NCBI RefSeq assembly: GCF_011765625.1
Contig: NZ_CP050313.1
Coordinates: 3,716,501-3,780,500, forward strand
Source: Shewanella aestuarii
Lineage (GTDB): Bacteria; Pseudomonadota; Gammaproteobacteria; Enterobacterales; Shewanellaceae
Direction: 5' to 3'
Length of the DNA: 64,000 bases
Of this stretch, positions 10,748-25,024 are shown piece by piece. Within the stretch, counting starts at the first letter, position 1. Each line of letters starts with the position of its first letter. A program made the translations under genes and the position numbers. The notes under the pieces are model-generated. The model worked only from the letters and a program-made list of their open reading frames with translations, had not been told where the DNA came from and did no database searches.

Positions 10748-10754
<7 letters not shown>
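10740..10754 (-). other. 3' half of pre-23S RNase III processing stem
   Basis: GGGTTGTATGGTTAA here is perfectly complementary over 15 bp to TTAACCATACAACCC at 13633-13647, which brackets the 23S gene. This is the helix cut by RNase III to release pre-23S RNA. Confidence 0.85.
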
Positions 10755-13632
<2,878 letters not shown>

Positions 13633-13638
<6 letters not shown>

Positions 13639-13647
13639 ATACAACCC
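13633..13647 (-). other. 5' half of pre-23S RNase III processing stem
   Basis: Perfect 15-bp complement of 10740-10754, at the 5' boundary of 23S rRNA. The two halves together form the long-range helix used for precursor processing. Confidence 0.85.
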
Positions 13648-13856
13648 AAATGAGTTTCACTTGAGCTGTATTGCAACTAGCTGGTTTTTACTTTGATAAT
13701 TCATGCACTTTCGCACACGAAATCGCCTTAGTTTTAGAATATTCAAGACACTTAAACAGTGTTTTGAGAACTCAATGTTTAATACTTATCGTATTAAACG
13801 ATTTGTAAGTAATCACATGACAGACTCATGTAATTAAATACTATCAGCTTTCCAAA

Positions 13857-13868
13857 TTGTTAAAGAAC
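13857..13868 (-). promoter_or_regulatory. Spacer boxA antitermination element before 23S
   Basis: The minus strand reads GTTCTTTAACAA, which matches the boxA of E. coli 16S-23S spacers. BoxA recruits NusB/NusE for rRNA antitermination. It lies between tRNA-Ala and 23S in a 297-bp spacer that otherwise shows no gene. Confidence 0.8.
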
Positions 13869-13935
13869 GGGCTTAAAAAAGCCAAAGATAAATTTCTCAT
13901 TTATCTTTGGCATCTCTATCCATATACAGTGTAAA

Positions 13936-14011
13936 TGGTGGAGCTATGCGGGATCGAACCGCAGACCTCCTGCGTGCAAGGCAGGCGCTCTCCCAGCTGA
14001 GCTATAGCCCC
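13936..14011 (-). tRNA. tRNA-Ala (anticodon TGC)
   Basis: A 76-nt cloverleaf on the minus strand begins GGGGCTATAGCTCAGCTGGG, has a TGC anticodon in CTTGCACG, a GGTTCGATCC T-arm, and an encoded CCA end. It is the second spacer tRNA of the operon, a normal gammaproteobacterial arrangement. Confidence 0.97.
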
Positions 14012-14131
14012 ATTTACATGCAGTTGAGAATTACGTTTACGTTATTACCAAATCATTTCTAATCAAGGCGGTTGATGACGACATTTAGTTTACTAAACGA
14101 CTTATCAGCCAACGCAGAATAGGAAAGATTT

Positions 14132-14208
<77 letters not shown>

Positions 14209-14229
14209 AACGTAATTTCTCTTTTCTTC

Positions 14230-14247
14230 TATCAAGTAATCTGTGTG
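14230..14247 (-). other. 3' half of pre-16S RNase III processing stem
   Basis: TATCAAGTAATCTGTGTG here is perfectly complementary over 18 bp to 15984-16001 on the other side of 16S. It forms the precursor helix cut by RNase III. Confidence 0.85.
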
Positions 14248-14280
14248 AACACTCAGCAAATATTGAGTTAGTCGTATAGG

Positions 14281-15824
<1,544 letters not shown>

Positions 15825-15983
15825 AAAAGTTTTTTCGAACTAAGTTCGACTCAATGAATTCTACTGTCATGCGCTAACTCTATTTAAAGAGTTAACTTGT
15901 CTAGTATGAACATTCTATTGAGATTTAAATTTTTGATTGCTTCCTAAGAAGCAATTTCGAATAACTCAATACCTGTGAATGTC

Positions 15984-16001
15984 CACACAGATTACTTGAT
16001 A
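15984..16001 (-). other. 5' half of pre-16S RNase III processing stem
   Basis: CACACAGATTACTTGATA is the perfect 18-bp complement of 14230-14247, in the leader about 160 bp before 16S. Confidence 0.85.
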
Positions 16002-16002
16002 A

Positions 16003-16016
16003 ATTGTTAAAGAGCG
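16003..16016 (-). promoter_or_regulatory. Leader boxA antitermination element
   Basis: The minus strand reads CGCTCTTTAACAA, matching the leader boxA (TGCTCTTTAACAA) of gammaproteobacterial rrn operons. It lies downstream of promoter P2 and upstream of the 16S processing stem. Confidence 0.85.
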
Positions 16017-16045
16017 TTGACCGTTTCAACCGGTCAGGGCTGCGT

Positions 16046-16073
16046 ATTTTACGCATTCCCGTTGTGGCGTCAA
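16046..16073 (-). promoter_or_regulatory. rrn promoter P2
   Basis: On the minus strand TTGACG (-35, 16068-16073) and TAAAAT (-10, 16046-16051) are 16 bp apart and followed by a GC-containing discriminator ACGCAGCCC. This short spacer and its position between P1 and boxA match an rrn P2 promoter. Confidence 0.8.
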
Positions 16074-16179
16074 GTGTTTTTTCAAACTTTCTTTTCGCCT
16101 TAATTTGATTGCCTATTTGCTAATCAAATCAAGCTGGCTCGGTGTTGGCTATTGCTGTCTGCCGTGTCAGTGGATGCGC

Positions 16180-16207
16180 ATTATAGGCAGATAAGATTTT
16201 AGCGCAA
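16180..16207 (-). promoter_or_regulatory. rrn promoter P1 with AT-rich upstream element
   Basis: On the minus strand TTGCGC (-35, 16202-16207) and a perfect TATAAT (-10, 16180-16185) are spaced by 16 bp and followed by the GC-rich discriminator GCGCATCC. Such a discriminator is the signature of growth-rate and ppGpp control. Immediately upstream (about 16210-16255) are A/T tracts fitting an UP element. Confidence 0.82.
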
Positions 16208-16252
16208 GGGCTTTTGTGCAAAAAGTTTGTGTTTTTTCGATCTTTTTTAAAT

Positions 16253-16303
16253 TTATCCACTTACATACATTTTGCGCACCGCTTACCCCCAAAGTTATCC
16301 ACA
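16253..16303 (+). promoter_or_regulatory. Pair of DnaA-box sequences upstream of the rrn operon
   Basis: A perfect consensus DnaA box TTATCCACA lies at 16295-16303 and a one-mismatch copy TTATCCACT at 16253-16261, in the same orientation and 42 bp apart. They sit between the secA terminator and the rrn P1 upstream region. Binding by DnaA is inferred from sequence only. Confidence 0.5.
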
Positions 16304-16341
16304 TTTGTCACTTCCAAACCATCAATCAGGGCTTTTGACAT

Positions 16342-16372
16342 AAAAAAAGCAGCTACTATTTAGCTGCTTTTA
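16342..16372 (-). terminator. secA terminator
   Basis: AAAGCAGCTA and TAGCTGCTTT form a 10-bp stem around CTATT. On the minus strand it is followed by a run of T, about 30 bp after the secA stop. The two AT-rich flanks could allow bidirectional use. Confidence 0.85.
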
Positions 16373-16403
16373 TCAGGCAAATGCAATTATGGCATTTTAG
16401 CTC

Positions 16404-19127
16404 TTAGGTTAATTTTCCATGGCACTGTTTATACTTTTGGCCTGAGCCACAAGGACAAGGATCATTTCGGCCAACTTTCTCACCTTCACGTATAACTGTT
16501 TGAGGTTTGGCTGGCGCAGCTGCTTTTTCACTGTCACCTAACGCTTGTGCTGATGCATGTTGATAGTCACGTTGAATTTTGGCTTCTTCTTCACGGCGAC
16601 GCTGTTCCATTTCATCTACATCGGACTGAGCTTGCACTTGAACCTTAGATAAAACGCTAATTACATCATGTTTTAACGTTTCCAACATTTGCTGGAAGAG
16701 TTCAAACGATTCACGTTTATATTCTTGTTTAGGATTCTTTTGTGCATAACCACGTAAATGAATACCTTGGCGCAAATGATCCATGGCTGCTAAGTGCTCT
16801 TTCCATAAACCATCTAATGTTTGCAGCATTACGGCTTTTTCAAATTGACGTAAAACCTGCGGGCCTACCATTTCTTCTTTCGCTTTATAAGAATCTGTCC
16901 ATGTTTTCACAATACGCTCACGTAATGTTTCTTCATGTAAATCGTCTTCTTTATCTAACCACTCTTGGATTGGGAGTTTCAAAGCAAACTCATTTGCTAG
17001 ACGCTGTTCAAGTCCTGCAACATCCCATAACTCTTCTAGAGATTGAGGCGGAATATATTGATCAATCACACCCGATATTACGTCTTGCTCGATATTTCGG
17101 ATGGTATCTTCAATACTGTCAGCATCCATCAACTCATTACGTTGCGAATAGACAACTTGGCGTTGATCGTTTGCTACATCATCATATTCAAGTAATTGTT
17201 TACGAATATCGAAGTTTCTAGCTTCTACTTTACGCTGAGCGTTTTCAATTGCACGCGATACCCATGGATGCTCAATTGCTTCACCTTCTTCCATACCTAG
17301 CTTTTTCATCATGCCTGATACACGATCTGAAGCGAAGATGCGCATTAAGCTATCTTCCATAGACAAGTAGAAACGTGAAGAACCCGCATCGCCTTGACGT
17401 CCCGCACGACCTCGCAGCTGATTATCAATGCGGCGAGACTCATGACGTTCGGTACCTAAAATGTGTAAACCGCCTGCGGCTAACACTGCATCATGACGCA
17501 CTTGCCAATCTGCTTTAATTTTTTTCTTTTGTTCATCTGTTGGGTTTGTTAATGCCTCAACTTCCATGTGCCAGTTACCGCCTAATACGATATCTGTACC
17601 ACGGCCAGCCATGTTAGTTGCAATGGTTACTGCACCTAAACTACCTGCTTGAGCAACAATTTCTGCTTCTTTTTCATGGAATTTAGCATTAAGTACGCTA
17701 TGTGGTATTTTGGCTTTCTTTAATAAACCATGAAGAATTTCAGATTGTTCAATTGAAACAGTACCAACCAAGACAGGTTGACCACGTTCACGACAACCTT
17801 GAATATCTTTAACAATGGCATCGTATTTTTCTTTAGCCGTTAGATAGACCAAGTCAGGCATATCATTACGAACCATAGGACGGTTTGTTGGCACAACAAC
17901 GGTATCTAGGCCGTAGATATGCTGGAATTCAAACGCTTCTGTATCTGCCGTACCTGTCATACCTGCTAATTTTTCATATTGGCGGAAGTAGTTCTGGAAG
18001 GTAATGGAAGCTAGGGTCTGGTTTTCATTTTGAATGTTAACACCTTCTTTCGCCTCAACAGCTTGATGTAAACCCTCAGACCAACGACGTCCTGGCATGG
18101 TTCGACCGGTGTGCTCATCAACAATAACGACATCACCATCTTGCACGATATAATCGACGTCTCGCTCAAATAATGTATGCGCACGTAAAGCAGCATAGAT
18201 ATGGTGAAGCAGTGAAATATTGGCAGCAGAGTACAGTGAATCGCCTTCTGCTAGCATGCCTTTTTCAGTTAAAAGTTGTTCAACCTTCTCTTGCCCACGC
18301 TCTGTTAAATGAACCTGTTTGGCTTTTTCATCAATAGTAAAATCGCCTTCGCCAACATACTCTTCGGTATCTTCTTTATCTTGACGAATAAGACTTGGGA
18401 TGAGTAGGTTAACTTTGATATATAGTTCTGAGCTATCTTCGGCTGCACCCGAAATGATTAACGGGGTACGAGCTTCATCAATTAAAATTGAATCGACTTC
18501 ATCTATTAACGCGTAATGCAATGGGCGCTGAACACGCTCTTGTGGAGAGAACGCCATGTTGTCACGAAGATAGTCGAAACCAAACTCGTTGTTGGTACCG
18601 TATGTTATATCAGCATTGTAAGCAGCTTTCTTTTCAATTTGACCTAAACCAGCTACGTTAATGCCAACGGTCAAACCTAAAAATTCAAAAAGTGGACGGT
18701 TGAATTCAGCATCTCGACGCGCAAGGTAGTCATTCACTGTAATAACGTGAACACCTTTGCCTGTTAAACCATTCAAATATGCCGGCAAGGTTGCGGTTAA
18801 TGTTTTACCTTCACCGGTACGCATTTCTGCAATTCGATTACTGTCTAACACCATACCACCAAGGAGCTGCACGTCGAAGTGGCGCATTTCAAACACACGC
18901 TTTGACGCTTCACGCACTGTTGCAAAGGCTTCAGCCATGATGCCATCTAAGGTTTCACCAGACTCAATACGCTGACGAAACTCTGCAGTTTTTTGTTTTA
19001 ATTCTTCATCAGTGAGCTTTTCATACTCAGCTTCTAAGGCATTAATTTTAGTAACGACTTTGCCAAGGCTTTTCAAGGTTCGGTCGTTTCGGCTTCCAAA
19101 TACTTTTGTCAGTAATTTACCTAACAT
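16404..19127 (-). CDS. secA: Preprotein translocase ATPase SecA
   Basis: SecA drives post-translational export through SecYEG. The 907-residue protein has the usual order: N-terminal [18 protein letters not shown], Walker A RTGEGKTL (about residue 102), [13 protein letters not shown] (about 207), the conserved MAGRGTDI helicase motif (about 510), and a C-terminal zinc knuckle CPCGSG...QCHG used for SecB and lipid binding. A GTG nine bases upstream (19136) is in frame, but the ATG at 19127 matches the family N-terminus. It follows the M23 peptidase gene by 58 bp; the position of E. coli secM is taken by that gene, and no SecM arrest sequence is seen. Confidence 0.97.
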   Translation of the reverse strand: MLGKLLTKVFGSRNDRTLKSLGKVVTKINALEAEYEKLTDEELKQKTAEFRQRIESGETLDGIMAEAFATVREASKRVFEMRHFDVQLLGGMVLDSNRIAEMRTGEGKTLTATLPAYLNGLTGKGVHVITVNDYLARRDAEFNRPLFEFLGLTVGINVAGLGQIEKKAAYNADITYGTNNEFGFDYLRDNMAFSPQERVQRPLHYALIDEVDSILIDEARTPLIISGAAEDSSELYIKVNLLIPSLIRQDKEDTEEYVGEGDFTIDEKAKQVHLTERGQEKVEQLLTEKGMLAEGDSLYSAANISLLHHIYAALRAHTLFERDVDYIVQDGDVVIVDEHTGRTMPGRRWSEGLHQAVEAKEGVNIQNENQTLASITFQNYFRQYEKLAGMTGTADTEAFEFQHIYGLDTVVVPTNRPMVRNDMPDLVYLTAKEKYDAIVKDIQGCRERGQPVLVGTVSIEQSEILHGLLKKAKIPHSVLNAKFHEKEAEIVAQAGSLGAVTIATNMAGRGTDIVLGGNWHMEVEALTNPTDEQKKKIKADWQVRHDAVLAAGGLHILGTERHESRRIDNQLRGRAGRQGDAGSSRFYLSMEDSLMRIFASDRVSGMMKKLGMEEGEAIEHPWVSRAIENAQRKVEARNFDIRKQLLEYDDVANDQRQVVYSQRNELMDADSIEDTIRNIEQDVISGVIDQYIPPQSLEELWDVAGLEQRLANEFALKLPIQEWLDKEDDLHEETLRERIVKTWTDSYKAKEEMVGPQVLRQFEKAVMLQTLDGLWKEHLAAMDHLRQGIHLRGYAQKNPKQEYKRESFELFQQMLETLKHDVISVLSKVQVQAQSDVDEMEQRRREEEAKIQRDYQHASAQALGDSEKAAAPAKPQTVIREGEKVGRNDPCPCGSGQKYKQCHGKLT

Positions 19128-19185
19128 CTTAATCACTTATCTCTTGTAGGTTTGGCTCTTCGGAGCGCATTAACCGTTAATATTA

Positions 19186-20085
19186 TTAACTTGCTTTGCG
19201 GTAGACATATTTTTGTGGATCGATTTGCTGACCACCGCGAAGCACTTCGTAATGCACATGAGGGCCGGTTGAACGACCTGTGCTTCCCATTTTGGCGATA
19301 GTATCGCCTTTGGCAACGACGTCACCTACGTTTACTGACAGAGATTTATTGTGCCCATAGCGAGTACGAAGACCATTTCCATGATCAATTTCCACTAACT
19401 CGCCATAACCAAACATACTTCCTGACCAAGTTACTACACCTGCTGCAGTTGCAATAACATCGGCCCCTTCTCGACCCGCGAAATCAATACCTTTGTGCAT
19501 TGTTCTACGACCATTAAAAGGGTCATTGCGTAAACCATAGGGCGAAGATAACCAACCTTTATCGATTGGCCGCCCTGATATATAACGCTCTTCATCTATA
19601 TGGAGATTTGTTGACACAGTTTCAAGTAGTGACAACTGAAGATAATTATTATCAATTCTTGATGCCAGCTTATCCATATCATTAATAAGCTGGCTTAATT
19701 CGATACCTGTGCCCAAATCACTCAATCCCCCCATACCGACTTCGGCACTGAAATCAAACTGATCATCTAATAGATTATTTTGGGCGACTTGCTGACCTAA
19801 GGCCTCAAGACGGGTGATTTTGGCTTGCATTTTAGCAACATGCGTTACTAGAGTTGCCAATTGGACTTCGGTTGCATTTTTGAGCTCAATGACTTGCTGC
19901 TTTTGTTGCTCACGCAGTTGTTGGTTTTCATCAACTTTAGCTTGCTGATGAGCAAAGCGGGTTTCACTATATTGATATAGTGCGGTGCCCGTGACAACCA
20001 ACATTATAGGTAAAAGGAACCAACGCTTACTGGGTTGCCAGCGAGTGACGCCATTCCGACCTTGAATAAAAACTGTTACACTCAT
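19186..20085 (-). CDS. M23-family peptidase with N-terminal membrane anchor and coiled coil
   Basis: A 299-residue inner-membrane protein. One transmembrane helix lies at about residues 23-41, a Gln/Glu/Lys-rich coiled coil at about 45-105, and a C-terminal M23 (LytM) domain at about 185-290. Zinc and catalytic motifs are intact: HKGIDFAG (H and D ligands) and GPHVHYEV (HxH). It is therefore probably an active peptidoglycan endopeptidase, unlike degenerate activators such as EnvC. It sits between dciA and secA; its start is 27 bp from divergent dciA, so their promoters overlap. A cell-wall remodelling role is inferred from family and the dcw neighbourhood. Confidence 0.88.
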   Translation of the reverse strand: MSVTVFIQGRNGVTRWQPSKRWFLLPIMLVVTGTALYQYSETRFAHQQAKVDENQQLREQQKQQVIELKNATEVQLATLVTHVAKMQAKITRLEALGQQVAQNNLLDDQFDFSAEVGMGGLSDLGTGIELSQLINDMDKLASRIDNNYLQLSLLETVSTNLHIDEERYISGRPIDKGWLSSPYGLRNDPFNGRRTMHKGIDFAGREGADVIATAAGVVTWSGSMFGYGELVEIDHGNGLRTRYGHNKSLSVNVGDVVAKGDTIAKMGSTGRSTGPHVHYEVLRGGQQIDPQKYVYRKAS

Positions 20086-20112
20086 AGCCTAACTCAGCCA
20101 TCTTATTATCAT

Positions 20113-20571
20113 ATGAAAAAGTCCCCTCAGGATCTCAGCAACTTATTACACGGCGCAGGTAAACTACCTGAACTTGCTGAGAAAGCAGAACTGCTCAACA
20201 ATTTGAATCACTATGTAAAACAAATTATCGATGGTCCTGTGGCGGAACAACTTAAAGTTGCCAATTTACGCCAGGGTGTTCTTGTTATTGAAACAACATC
20301 GGCAGCTTGGGCTGCACGAATTAATTTTCAAAAGCCTAAACTACTAAGAGAACTTCAGGCTGAAACGTTACCCATGCTCACTGCAATTGAGGTTAAAGTC
20401 AACCCAGCGTTAGCAATGAGAACGAATATACCCCAAACAAATCCAAAACATATTAGTCCTACAGCGGCTCAACATATTGAGGCGTTGGCGGAACATATTG
20501 AGGGATCATTGGGTGAAAAACTAAAACGGCTGGCTGCATTGGCCAGCCGTAATAGGCAATCTAACAACTAA
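20113..20571 (+). CDS. dciA: DciA family (DUF721) replicative helicase loader/regulator
   Basis: A 152-residue DUF721 protein. DciA is the ancestral DnaB helicase loader in bacteria that lack DnaC. The N-terminal KH-like domain (about residues 1-105) contains the family pattern [20 protein letters not shown], followed by a flexible basic C-terminal tail (about 110-152). The frame is open upstream to 20035, but the ATG at 20113 ([12 protein letters not shown]) matches the family start. It is divergent from the M23 gene and overlaps convergent lpxC by 4 bp at the stop codons. Confidence 0.9.
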   Translation: MKKSPQDLSNLLHGAGKLPELAEKAELLNNLNHYVKQIIDGPVAEQLKVANLRQGVLVIETTSAAWAARINFQKPKLLRELQAETLPMLTAIEVKVNPALAMRTNIPQTNPKHISPTAAQHIEALAEHIEGSLGEKLKRLAALASRNRQSNN

Positions 20572-21488
20572 GCAAGTGCGGCATTACCTGGAACCATAAA
20601 GCTAACGGGGACGTCTGCTTCCTTGTCAAAGCTAACCAACTCCCAAGCATCCTGCTGGGCAAGTAATGCTCTGACGAGTTGATTATTCAATGCATGACCG
20701 GTTTTAAACGCTGTAAATTCACCAACAATGGCATGACCTGCTACATAGAGGTCTCCAAATGCATCTAGAATTTTATGCTTTACGAACTCGTCATCATAAC
20801 GCAGACCATCAGGGTTGAGGACGCGGTATTCATCAAGCACTACAGCATTTTCCATACTGCCACCCAATGCTAAATTATTAGCACGAAGGTACTCAATATC
20901 ACGCATAAACCCAAAAGTTCTTGCACGGCTAATATCTTTTACAAACGCGGATGTCGAAAAGTCCATCACCATATGTTGTTGGCTACGAGCAATTTCAGGA
21001 TGAGCGAAGTCAATTTTGAAATTAACTCTAAAGCCTTTAAATGGCGTTAACTCTGCCCATTTATCACCGTCTTCAACACGAATTGGTTTGGTAATTTTCA
21101 GGTATTTTTTAGGCGCCGCTTGTTCTTTTATGCCTGCACTTTGCAGTAAAAACACAAACGGGCTTGCACTGCCATCCATAATCGGGATTTCTGGTGCGTC
21201 AACTTCGATAACTGCGTTATCAATGCCAAGACCAGCGAGAGCCGCAAATAAATGCTCAATTGTTGAAATACGAACACCGGCATCATTTACAAGGGCTGTA
21301 CACATAGTGGTTTCACGCACTAAATCGGCTCTCGCAGGTATAGACACTGCAGGAGTCAGATCGGTACGTTTCAGTACAATCCCTGTATTAACTGGTGCGG
21401 GCATAATGCACAGAGTCACCTTGTTGCCGGAATGCAATCCAACACCAGTACTCTTCACCATTTTTTGAACAGTTCTTTGAAAAATCAT
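20568..21488 (-). CDS. lpxC: UDP-3-O-acyl-N-acetylglucosamine deacetylase LpxC
   Basis: LpxC is the zinc enzyme for the committed step of lipid A synthesis. The 306-residue protein has the zinc ligand His79 in [10 protein letters not shown], the second site in [14 protein letters not shown] (His and Asp ligands near 237-241) and the catalytic GHALNN His near 264. It is the last gene of the dcw cluster, separated from ftsZ by 220 bp. The gap probably gives it its own promoter, as in E. coli, where LpxC is also controlled by FtsH proteolysis. Confidence 0.97.
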   Translation of the reverse strand: MIFQRTVQKMVKSTGVGLHSGNKVTLCIMPAPVNTGIVLKRTDLTPAVSIPARADLVRETTMCTALVNDAGVRISTIEHLFAALAGLGIDNAVIEVDAPEIPIMDGSASPFVFLLQSAGIKEQAAPKKYLKITKPIRVEDGDKWAELTPFKGFRVNFKIDFAHPEIARSQQHMVMDFSTSAFVKDISRARTFGFMRDIEYLRANNLALGGSMENAVVLDEYRVLNPDGLRYDDEFVKHKILDAFGDLYVAGHAIVGEFTAFKTGHALNNQLVRALLAQQDAWELVSFDKEADVPVSFMVPGNAALA

Positions 21489-21583
21489 TCATTTACCCGT
21501 AAATAACAATAAAAACATAAGCTTAAAAAACAAACTAAAAATACCATGCATAGCTGGTACGACATCTTAGCATATCTTTTGCC

Positions 21584-21603
21584 ATTCACAAAAAAATGTG
21601 AAT
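21584..21603. repeat. Small perfect inverted repeat between ftsZ and lpxC
   Basis: ATTCACA and TGTGAAT face each other across six A residues in the 220-bp ftsZ-lpxC gap. The minus-strand copy lacks a following T run, so it is a poor terminator. It could be an operator for lpxC, but no protein is assigned. Confidence 0.4.
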
Positions 21604-21708
21604 AACCTCCAATATACAGCAGCAACATCATTACTGGCTATTACACGTGCACTATTTTGTTAACATCTGCGAATATATACTTGTCTAGTCCGTAGTTATC
21701 CTTTTGAG

Positions 21709-22881
21709 TTAATCAGCTTGCTTACGTAAAAACGCAGGAATATCCAAGTAATCTGCATCAGCACGAGGCTGTTGTGCAGGTTTTGGAACGGCATTTCCTT
21801 TTGGTGCGCTGTAAGTTGGCTGAGCAATTGCTGGTTCTTCAACTGGCTCCGGGCGAGGTTCAATCGCAACTGGCTCAGGACGATGGGTCGCATGCTTTTG
21901 AACTAATTGAATATCAGGTTTTTTCTCTGCCCCAATACCGGTTGCAACAACCGTTACACGAAGCTCTTCGCTCATCTCAGGGTCAATGACGGCACCGACT
22001 ACCACGGTTGCGTTATCAGAAGCGTAAGCCTTAACGTGGTTCCCCACAGTTTCTAGCTCTTCAATGCTAATGTCCATGCCTGCTGTGATATTAACTAATA
22101 CGCCGCGTGCGCCCGCTAGGTCAATATCCTCTAGTAATGGACTTGCAACAGCGGCCTCAGCGGCCTCTTCTGCGCGATCATCGCCTGTTGCCACACCCGT
22201 GCCCATCATTGCATTGCCCATTTCAGACATCACGGTTTTAACATCGGCAAAATCGACGTTAATTAAACCTGGGCGAGTAATTAACTCAGCAATACCTTGA
22301 ACAGCACCTAGTAATACATTGTTAGCTGCTGCAAAAGCATCCAATAATGTAGTTCCCCGACCTAACACTTTTAGTAATTTTTCGTTAGGAATGGTGATTA
22401 ATGAATCAACATGTTTGGCTAACTCAGCAATACCTTGCTCAGCATAAGCCATACGCTTTTTACCTTCAAACGGGAAAGGTTTGGTAACCACAGCAACCGT
22501 TAAAATACCTTCTTCACGGGCAATTTCAGCAACCACTGGCGCAGCACCTGTACCTGTACCGCCACCCATGCCTGCTGCGATAAAGATCATGTCAGATCCT
22601 TTAATTGCGGCACGAATATTTTCACGATCTTCTTCTGCGGCTTGACGACCCACATCAGGGTTAGCGCCAGCACCAAGCCCTTTAGTGACATCTCGTCCAA
22701 GCTGGATAGTAGAACCCGCACCTGATTTACGTAATGCCTGCGCATCTGTGTTAGTTACGATAAACTCAACTCCTTCGATGCTATGCTTAACCATATGTTC
22801 GACCGCGTTTCCGCCGCCACCACCGACACCGATGACCTTGATCACCGCTTCGTCTGAATGTGTATCCATGATCTCAAACAT
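21709..22881 (-). CDS. ftsZ: Cell division protein FtsZ
   Basis: FtsZ is the tubulin-like GTPase that forms the Z-ring. The 390-residue protein has the GTP-binding GGGGGNAVEHMV near residue 20, the tubulin signature GGGTGTGAAP near 106 and the T7-loop region further on. After a Pro/Glu-rich linker (about 317-370) comes the C-terminal DYLDIPAFLRKQAD peptide that binds FtsA and ZipA. It lies 28 bp after ftsA in the normal dcw order. Confidence 0.98.
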   Translation of the reverse strand: MFEIMDTHSDEAVIKVIGVGGGGGNAVEHMVKHSIEGVEFIVTNTDAQALRKSGAGSTIQLGRDVTKGLGAGANPDVGRQAAEEDRENIRAAIKGSDMIFIAAGMGGGTGTGAAPVVAEIAREEGILTVAVVTKPFPFEGKKRMAYAEQGIAELAKHVDSLITIPNEKLLKVLGRGTTLLDAFAAANNVLLGAVQGIAELITRPGLINVDFADVKTVMSEMGNAMMGTGVATGDDRAEEAAEAAVASPLLEDIDLAGARGVLVNITAGMDISIEELETVGNHVKAYASDNATVVVGAVIDPEMSEELRVTVVATGIGAEKKPDIQLVQKHATHRPEPVAIEPRPEPVEEPAIAQPTYSAPKGNAVPKPAQQPRADADYLDIPAFLRKQAD

Positions 22882-22909
22882 TATCTGATCTCCGTTTCGT
22901 CTGCGTTAT

Positions 22910-24145
22910 TTAAAATTCACCCTTAAACCAGCTTTTCACCCGATTCAAAAAGCTAGTCACCCCTTGGCGGTCGGGTCGTTCGAACTGACGCTCTATTACC
23001 CTTCTTGCCCCATAGTGAAGCAACCCTATCCCTGTTGAGTAAATCGGTTGCTCTACGTATTCATATAATCCTTTTACTGGTAATGGCGATGCCACGCGTA
23101 CCGGCATACCAAAAGTTGCCTCTGCGATATCAACCGCACCAGAAATGGACGATGTTCCACCAGTTAATACTATGCCAGCAGCAATTTGATCTTCTAAGCC
23201 GCTATCTTGTAGTTGCTTCAGTATTAACTCAAATAATTCTTGGTATCTTGGCTCTACAACTTCAGCCAAGGTATGGCGCGACATGCTTCTTGATGGTCTA
23301 CCACCAACAGAAGGTACTTCAATGCTATCCTCTCGACTAACCATTGAGCTGCGCGCGCTAGCAAATTGCACTTTGATTTGTTCTGCGTGGGTTAATGGTG
23401 TGCGAAATATCTTTGCGATATCACTGGTCACCTGATTACCCGCTACCGGTATAACTGCGCAGTGGCGCAATGCACCATTGGTATAAACCGCAATATCAGT
23501 TGTGCCGCCACCAATATCGACAATACAAACCCCTAAGTCTTTTTCATCATTTGTGAGCACAGAGTCAGCAGATGCGATACCAGAGAAAACTAAGTCATCG
23601 ACTTTTAAACCACAGCGCTCAACACTTTTAGTGATATTTTTGGCCATATCGTTGGCACAAGTGACGATATGCGCTTTAGCTTCCATGCGCATACCCGACA
23701 TACCGATTGGACTTTTAATGCCATCTTGCACGTCGATTGAAAACTCTTGTGGGATAACATGTAAAATCCTACGTTCTGTCGGTATTTTTACCGAACGCGC
23801 AGTATGGATCACGTTATCAACGTCTTCTTGAGTCACTTCTTCATCATTAATCGACACCATGCCGTTTTCATTTTGGCAAGCGATGTGCTTGCCCGAAATA
23901 CTTAAATAAACTGAAGCAACTTGACAATCAGCCATTAATTCCGCTTGGTCTAAAGCGCGCTGCACACTACGAACAATAGAATCAAGATCATTCACGCCGC
24001 CTTTGTCCATACCGCGTGAAGGATGATTACCTAGACCGATAACGCTAATTTCACCATCGGGTAAAACCTCACCAATGATCACGGCGACTTTTGATGTCCC
24101 TATATCTAGTCCTACAATGAGGTTTCTTTCCTGATTCTTGGTCAT
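22910..24145 (-). CDS. ftsA: Cell division protein FtsA
   Basis: FtsA is an actin-like ATPase that tethers FtsZ to the inner membrane. The 411-residue protein has phosphate-1 GLDIGTSKVAV (about residues 12-22), phosphate-2 CIVDIGGGTTDIAVY (about 208) and GIVLTGGTSSI in the adenosine-binding part. A C-terminal amphipathic helix (SFLNRVKSWFKG) provides membrane targeting. The start overlaps the ftsQ stop by 4 nt. Confidence 0.97.
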   Translation of the reverse strand: MTKNQERNLIVGLDIGTSKVAVIIGEVLPDGEISVIGLGNHPSRGMDKGGVNDLDSIVRSVQRALDQAELMADCQVASVYLSISGKHIACQNENGMVSINDEEVTQEDVDNVIHTARSVKIPTERRILHVIPQEFSIDVQDGIKSPIGMSGMRMEAKAHIVTCANDMAKNITKSVERCGLKVDDLVFSGIASADSVLTNDEKDLGVCIVDIGGGTTDIAVYTNGALRHCAVIPVAGNQVTSDIAKIFRTPLTHAEQIKVQFASARSSMVSREDSIEVPSVGGRPSRSMSRHTLAEVVEPRYQELFELILKQLQDSGLEDQIAAGIVLTGGTSSISGAVDIAEATFGMPVRVASPLPVKGLYEYVEQPIYSTGIGLLHYGARRVIERQFERPDRQGVTSFLNRVKSWFKGEF

Positions 24146-24912
24146 TTATTGTCCGTTCTCTTATTGGTATCATCCCAGCCCACAGCAACACCTGTGTCAT
24201 AACGTAAATCCACTCGGGCCAGTGTTTTTTCGCTTTGTATTAATGTGGGATACACATTAATGAAGCGCTGCATTCTTGACATTTTATCTTCTCGCCCTAG
24301 CTCAATTTTAATGCCGTTAGCTAATTCGGCTTGCCACGCATGACGTGGACTCAAATGCAAACTGGCTAATTGAAAGCCGTTTATTTTTAATAACTCATCC
24401 AACTGAATAAAGTTGGTTAATACTTCTTCTGCCATATCATCTGGACCAGATAACATAGGCAAACTAGCTACCTCTGGCTTGGCAAGAGCGTTAAATACCT
24501 CACCATGGACATTAAGCCATGCTTCACCATTCCAGTGCGCTACGGCCTGCTGCTCTTGCAATGTCACTTTAAACTTTGCCGGCCACTCACGTCGAACAGA
24601 CGCTTTATAAACCCATGGCAAATTTTCTAATGCTTGTTGAACAGTTAATACATCAGCGTTAAAAAAACTACGCTGCATTAAAGACTGCAAGGCCTGCTGA
24701 ATTTCTTCATCAGAGGTGAATTGCCTATCACCTTTTATTGCAATCGCTTCAATCGGCAAAGCATCAGCATCATTTAATATTTCATGTAGCTTCAAACCGC
24801 TCCATGTAATGGTTGCCAACACACTGAGTAAAAACAACAAACCAAAATACAAATACCAATCAACTTGCATTAGTTTGTGTTTTAACTGGCGTCCTTTATC
24901 ACCCCACGACAC
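24142..24912 (-). CDS. ftsQ: Cell division protein FtsQ
   Basis: FtsQ is a bitopic divisome protein linking early and late division proteins. The 256-residue protein has a short cytoplasmic N-terminus, a transmembrane helix at about residues 20-40, a POTRA domain at about 50-125 (IAIKGDRQFTSDEEI) and a C-terminal FtsQ domain. It is coupled to ftsA by a 4-nt overlap. A 112-bp gap separates it from murC, where many enterobacteria carry ddlB. Confidence 0.95.
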   Translation of the reverse strand: MSWGDKGRQLKHKLMQVDWYLYFGLLFLLSVLATITWSGLKLHEILNDADALPIEAIAIKGDRQFTSDEEIQQALQSLMQRSFFNADVLTVQQALENLPWVYKASVRREWPAKFKVTLQEQQAVAHWNGEAWLNVHGEVFNALAKPEVASLPMLSGPDDMAEEVLTNFIQLDELLKINGFQLASLHLSPRHAWQAELANGIKIELGREDKMSRMQRFINVYPTLIQSEKTLARVDLRYDTGVAVGWDDTNKRTDNK

Positions 24913-25024
24913 CGATAATTACTCCCGAAAATTGCCGATTTTGATCCTGCAACAAACTGGTCATTATATAGCGCTTCATGACCGTATAAAAGTACGATTT
25001 TTCAACCGTATAGCTGTACAAAAA

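Noticed and set aside
16742..17221. A 159-residue plus-strand frame
   Set aside because: It is antisense to well-conserved secA and has no start signal or recognisable domain.
19128..19185. SecM-like arrest peptide upstream of secA
   Set aside because: The gap is 58 bp and the upstream gene encodes an M23 peptidase without an arrest motif at its C-terminus.
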